A program made the translations under genes and the position numbers. A stretch of DNA of 9,094 nucleotides from JAVKSL01 sp050744085 (GTDB lineage Bacteria; Actinomycetota; Acidimicrobiia; Acidimicrobiales; JAJPHD01). The stretch lies in contig JBOGGU010000005.1 of assembly GCA_050744085.1 (NCBI GenBank), positions 1 through 9,094 on the forward strand. The letters run 5' to 3'. Of this stretch, positions 6,141 through 9,094 are shown one piece after another; position 1 is the stretch's first letter, and each line of letters starts with the position of its first letter. The notes beneath the pieces are model-generated. The model did no database searches, had not been told where the DNA came from, and worked only from the letters and a program-made list of their open reading frames with translations.

Positions 6141-6205
6141 ACCCCCACGCCCTTGCGGGCACCAGCCCCTCAAGCTGGCGCGTCTGCCTATTCCGCCACT
6201 CCGAC
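6122..6205 (-). tRNA. tRNA-Leu (anticodon GAG)
   Basis: All arms are present. The acceptor stem GTCGGAG pairs with CTCCGAC. The anticodon stem CCAGC/GCTGG holds loop TTGAGGG with anticodon GAG (6171-6169), which reads CUC Leu codons. The long class II variable arm is GCCC-GCAA-GGGC, and the T arm is GGGGG-TTCAAGT-CCCCC. The discriminator base is A, and CCA is not encoded. A possible -10 (TAGGCT, about 6226-6221) lies 15 bases upstream. The 3' end overlaps the serine recombinase remnant, as expected of an old integration site. Confidence 0.95.
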
Positions 6206-6236
6206 GGGAGTGCTGGCCCAAGCCTACTGCCCGGTC

Positions 6237-6285
6237 GATCTGGTCGTGTTTGTGTACCTCACGGGGCTACAAACACGACCAGATC
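6237..6285. terminator. 17-bp perfect stem, 15-base loop, downstream of secG
   Basis: The arms at 6237-6253 and 6269-6285 are perfectly complementary (GATCTGGTCGTGTTTGT and its reverse complement). The hairpin starts 36 bases after the secG stop and ends about 30 bases before the tRNA-Leu, so it most likely ends the glycolytic-secG transcript. No T-tract follows. It overlaps the expected -35 region of the tRNA. Confidence 0.6.
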
Positions 6286-6321
6286 ACGACGGCTCGCCGG
6301 ACCTTGTCCAACTGCGCAGGC

Positions 6322-6552
6322 TCAGTGGAGGCGCAGGGCCAGGATGAGTGTGGTGAAGGCGAAGATGACCGCCAGCGCGACGGTCATGCGGTCCAGGTTG
6401 CGCTCGGCGACCGTGGAACCGGCGGCGGCCGAGCCCACGCTGCCCCCGAACATGTCGGACAGACCGCCCCCCTTGCCGCTGTGCAGCAGGATCAGCAGGA
6501 TCAGCGACAGCGAGACGATCACGTGGATGACCACGACTGCGATGGTGAGCAT
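6322..6552 (-). CDS. secG: Preprotein translocase subunit SecG
   Basis: SecG is the small membrane partner of SecYE and helps SecA push proteins through the membrane. The 76-residue product has the usual two hydrophobic helices, about residues 3-23 (IAVVVIHVIVSLSLILLILLH) and 56-74. They are joined by the family's glycine-rich loop GKGGGLSDMFGG, then SVGSAAAGSTVAERNLDRMT. Its length is normal for actinobacteria. It begins with ATG 6552, 20 bases after tpiA, and is the last gene of the gap-pgk-tpiA-secG run; a strong hairpin follows. Confidence 0.95.
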   Translation of the reverse strand: MLTIAVVVIHVIVSLSLILLILLHSGKGGGLSDMFGGSVGSAAAGSTVAERNLDRMTVALAVIFAFTTLILALRLH

Positions 6553-6572
6553 CGGCCCGACAACCTAGCCGC

Positions 6573-7397
6573 TCAGGACCCGAGGGCGGCCCTCACCACC
6601 GCGGCAAACACGTCGGGGTCGAGGCTCGCCCCCCCCACCAGCAGCCCGTCCACGTCTGGCTGGGCGCACAGTTCGGTGGCGTTCGCTACGGCAACCGATC
6701 CGCCGTACTGGATGCGCACCGTGGAAGCCGCCTCGGCCCCGGCCAACTCCCCCACCGCCGAGCGGATGGTGGCGCAGGTCTCCTGGGCGTCGGCGGCAGT
6801 CGCGGTGCGGCCGGTGCCGATGGCCCAGATCGGCTCGTAGGCGATGACCAGCCCGCCAACCGTCCCCGGCGACAGGCCGATCAGGTCCGAGGCCACCTGG
6901 CCCCTCACCTTCTCCGCGGTCATCCCCTCCTCCCGCTCCGACAGGGTCTCACCCACGCACACGATCGGGCACATGCCATTCTGCAGTATCGCGTGCACCC
7001 GGCGGCTAACCATCTCGTCGGTCTCGCCAAACAGTTGGCGGCGCTCGGAGTGCCCCGCTATCACATACGCCACGTCCAGCTTGGCGAGCATCACCGGGCT
7101 CACCTCGCCTGTGTATGCACCCTTGTCCTCCCAGTGGCAGTGCTGGGCGCCCAGAGCGATGGGCACGTCGTCGGAGCGCAGCACCATCTGGACCGAGCGC
7201 AGGTCGGTGAAAGGGGGGTGAACCGAGACCTCGGCCAGCTCCAGGTCGGCGGGAGACAGCCGGTAGGCCAGCTTCTGGACCGCCTGGATGGCCTCCAGGT
7301 GGGTGAGGTTCATCTTCCAGTTCCCGCTGACCAGCGGCCTTGCCCGCCCGACCGGGGGCTGAGCCGACCCGGGCCCCTTCCGCCGGCGCTCAGACAC
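6573..7397 (-). CDS. tpiA: Triosephosphate isomerase
   Basis: TpiA interconverts dihydroxyacetone phosphate and glyceraldehyde 3-phosphate in glycolysis, as a cytoplasmic TIM barrel dimer. Active-site residues are all present: Asn26 and Lys28 in SGNWKMN, His116 in AGHSERRQLFG, and Glu188 in AYEPIWAIGTG. The phosphate-binding YGGSV and GLLVGGASLD blocks close the C-terminus. The start is taken as GTG 7397, the only start codon in frame between the end of pgk and the conserved core. It overlaps the pgk stop by 8 bases and gives 274 residues, about 13 longer than M. tuberculosis TpiA because of a basic, Pro-rich lead (SERRRKGPGSAQPPVGRARP). The lead has no obvious function. Close packing with pgk and secG implies one transcript and coupled translation. 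Confidence 0.95.
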   Translation of the reverse strand: MSERRRKGPGSAQPPVGRARPLVSGNWKMNLTHLEAIQAVQKLAYRLSPADLELAEVSVHPPFTDLRSVQMVLRSDDVPIALGAQHCHWEDKGAYTGEVSPVMLAKLDVAYVIAGHSERRQLFGETDEMVSRRVHAILQNGMCPIVCVGETLSEREEGMTAEKVRGQVASDLIGLSPGTVGGLVIAYEPIWAIGTGRTATAADAQETCATIRSAVGELAGAEAASTVRIQYGGSVAVANATELCAQPDVDGLLVGGASLDPDVFAAVVRAALGS

Positions 7398-8550
7398 CGA
7401 CGCCCACCCGCAGCGCAGCAAGGCCGGGCAGGTCCCCCTTCTCCAACAGCTCCAGCGAGGCCCCCCCACCCGTAGAAAGGTGGTCAACCTCCCCGTCGAG
7501 CCCCAGCTCCCCCAAGGCCGCCGCGCTGTCACCGCCGCCGACCACGGTGAACCCAGCACACGACGCCACAGCCCGGGCGACCGTCGCGGTCCCCGCAGCG
7601 AAACGGGGATCCTCACAGACCCCCATCGGCCCGTTCCAGCACACTGTGCCGGCTCCGGACAGCTCGTCGGCGAACTCCGCCGCGGTGTCAGGCCCGATGT
7701 CCAGGCCCTTCCAGCCGTCAGGCACGTCCCGGCCCACCACGCGCACCTCGCCGCCGGTTCCACCGACCTCCCCCCCAGGGCCGAGGGCCACGATGTCCGT
7801 GGGGAGCATCACCCGCCTGCCGGAGTCGACGAGCGCCCGGCAGGCGTCCAGGTAGTCCGGCTCGAAGAGCGAGTCGCCTATGTCGTGGCCCAGCGCAGCC
7901 AGGAACGTGAAGCACATCCCGCCGCCCACCATCAGTACCTCGGCCCGTTCCACCAGGGCGGTCATCACCCCCAGCTTGCCCGAGGCCTTGGCCCCCCCGA
8001 TGATCACGTCGAGCGGTCGCACCGGGTCGTCCCGCACGCCAACCAGGACCGAGACCTCCCGGGCCAGCACCCGCCCGGCCGCGCTCGGGAGCCTGGACGG
8101 CGGCCCCACCACCGAGGCGTGCGCCCGGTGCGCGGCGCCGAACGCGTCGTTCACGTAGAGGTCCTGGCCAGCCACCAGCCGGTCCACAGTGGAGGAGTCG
8201 TTGGCCGTCTCACCGGGGTCGAAGCGCAGGTTCTCCATGACGCTCACGCCAGAGGCCAGATCGTCTCCCACCTCCGCGGCGATCAGCTCACCCAGGCGCG
8301 CAGCCACCGGAGCCATGGCGTAGCGGGGATCGGGACGGCCCTTGGGCCGGCCCAGGTGGCTGCAGACGGTGACCTTCGCCCCGGCGCGGGCGAGCCACGC
8401 GATGGTGGGCACGGCGGCCCGGATTCGAAAATCGTCTATTACTTCAGAAGATCCGTCGGGCAAAGGTCGAAGGGGCACGTTGAGGTCGGCCCGGACCAGG
8501 ACCGCCTTCCCCGGCACCGGGGGCAGATCCTCCAGGACCGCCAGGTGCAT
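7390..8550 (-). CDS. pgk: Phosphoglycerate kinase
   Basis: Pgk makes ATP from 1,3-bisphosphoglycerate in glycolysis. The 386-residue product is normal in length. Substrate-side motifs are VLVRADLNVPL (residues 17-27), the DDFRIRAAVPT region, CSHLGRPKG (63-71), ENLRF (106-110) and VNDAFGAAHRAHAS (133-146). The nucleotide side has GGAKASGKLG, WNGPMGVCEDPRFAAGT, GGGDSAAAL and DHLSTGGGASLELLE. In GGAKxxDK the usual Asp is Gly191, while both lysines (188, 192) remain. The ATG at 8550 overlaps the gap stop by one base (TGATG), so translation is coupled. A longer upstream reading only shadows gap in another frame. Confidence 0.97.
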   Translation of the reverse strand: MHLAVLEDLPPVPGKAVLVRADLNVPLRPLPDGSSEVIDDFRIRAAVPTIAWLARAGAKVTVCSHLGRPKGRPDPRYAMAPVAARLGELIAAEVGDDLASGVSVMENLRFDPGETANDSSTVDRLVAGQDLYVNDAFGAAHRAHASVVGPPSRLPSAAGRVLAREVSVLVGVRDDPVRPLDVIIGGAKASGKLGVMTALVERAEVLMVGGGMCFTFLAALGHDIGDSLFEPDYLDACRALVDSGRRVMLPTDIVALGPGGEVGGTGGEVRVVGRDVPDGWKGLDIGPDTAAEFADELSGAGTVCWNGPMGVCEDPRFAAGTATVARAVASCAGFTVVGGGDSAAALGELGLDGEVDHLSTGGGASLELLEKGDLPGLAALRVGVGV

Positions 8551-9094
8551 CAGGCGCCTCCCACGAGGCAGACCAGGTCCACCAGGCGGGAGGAGTAGCC
8601 CCACTCGTTGTCGTACCAGCCGAACACCTTCGCCGAGCTGCCGCTCGTCATCGTCAGCTCGCTGTCGAACGTGCACGACGCGGGTGAGTGGACGATCGCC
8701 GTCGAGACGAGCTGCTCCGTCGAGTACACGAGGTAGGGCTCGAGCGGCCCGCTGTCGGCCGCGCGCTTGAAAGCCGCATTGACGTCGTCGGTCGTGACGT
8801 CCTCACGCAGCTGGGCGACGAAGTCGGTGATCGAGCCCGTGGCGACCGGAGCGCGTACCGAGATGCCGTCGATCTTGCCCTTCAGGTGTGGCAGCACGAG
8901 TCCGATCGCGCGCGCAGCGCCGGTCGACGTCGGGATCAGGTTGATCGCGGCTGCATGCGCGCGGCGCAGGTCCTTGTGCGGCAGGTCGAGCACGTGCTGG
9001 TCGTTGGTGTAGGCATGGATCGTGGTCATGAAGCCGTGATCGATGCCGAACGTGTCATTGAGCACCTTGGCAATCGGCGCGAGGCAGTTGGTGG
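8550..9094 (-). CDS. gap: Glyceraldehyde-3-phosphate dehydrogenase, C-terminal part
   Basis: Gap oxidises glyceraldehyde 3-phosphate to 1,3-bisphosphoglycerate with NAD(P)+. About 180 C-terminal residues lie in the window; the NAD-binding N-terminal domain continues past the right edge. The first visible codons give TNCLAP, so the catalytic Cys (9087-9085) is present. It is followed by GFMTTIHAYTNDQ with the catalytic His, RRAHAAAINLIPTSTGAARAI, GISVRAPVATGSITDF and, near the end, WYDNEWGYSSRLVDLV. The gene ends in a TGA that shares one base with the pgk ATG. It is the first gene seen of the gap-pgk-tpiA-secG run. Confidence 0.97.
   Translation of the reverse strand, partial: TNCLAPIAKVLNDTFGIDHGFMTTIHAYTNDQHVLDLPHKDLRRAHAAAINLIPTSTGAARAIGLVLPHLKGKIDGISVRAPVATGSITDFVAQLREDVTTDDVNAAFKRAADSGPLEPYLVYSTEQLVSTAIVHSPASCTFDSELTMTSGSSAKVFGWYDNEWGYSSRLVDLVCLVGGA

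Noticed and set aside
5853..6221. Minus-strand open frame spanning the tRNA-Leu
   Set aside because: It simply reads through the tRNA and the recombinase remnant on the other strand; the Gly/Arg-rich peptide is the translated tRNA.
7480..8598. Long plus-strand open frame opposite pgk
   Set aside because: Antisense shadow of a well-conserved gene in GC-rich DNA; the product has no recognisable domain.
1..9094. CRISPR array, riboswitch, rRNA or origin of replication
   Set aside because: No regularly spaced repeats, no conserved aptamer pattern I recognise, no rRNA sequence and no cluster of DnaA-type boxes were seen.

Overview
The window looks like a piece of a high-GC actinobacterial chromosome. 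The right third holds the glycolytic block gap-pgk-tpiA followed by secG, all on the minus strand, and then a tRNA-Leu(GAG). This gene order is common in Actinobacteria. The GTG/TTG starts and overlapping stop/start codons fit too. A more exact placement, such as Acidimicrobiia, is only a guess.

Right part (about 6122-9094, minus strand): the end of gap, then complete pgk, tpiA and secG, tightly spaced or overlapping and probably one transcript. A long 17-bp hairpin follows secG, then the tRNA-Leu. This is housekeeping core.

Middle part (about 1389-6140) looks accessory. The carboxyl end of a serine recombinase is preserved as a remnant whose last codons and stop lie inside the 3' end of the tRNA-Leu gene, as expected if an element once integrated there. 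To its left lies a minus-strand pair joined by an ATGA overlap: a membrane protein with a C-terminal Rieske [2Fe-2S] domain (DUF2231-Rieske) and a condensation-superfamily acyltransferase. Facing it is a plus-strand pair joined by a GTGA overlap: a shortened DoxX-like membrane protein and folE (GTP cyclohydrolase I). A divergent ArsR-type regulator with a SufR-like C-terminal cysteine cluster precedes doxX. The promoters of doxX-folE and of the Rieske-acyltransferase pair share the same -35, the same 18-bp spacing, a related -10 and a TTAGAGAG box at the same distance. The two operons are therefore probably one regulon, and the adjacent cysteine-rich regulator is the obvious candidate to control it. 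This redox-sensing set is the most interesting part of the window.

Left part (1-1290, minus strand) is decayed. A MntA-type nucleotidyltransferase gene has lost its catalytic motif and is frameshifted. Its HepT-like partner is cut off and fused to the middle of an ISL3-family transposase that lacks both ends. The transposase also carries an odd Pro/Ala-rich insert of about 50 residues inside its DDE domain.
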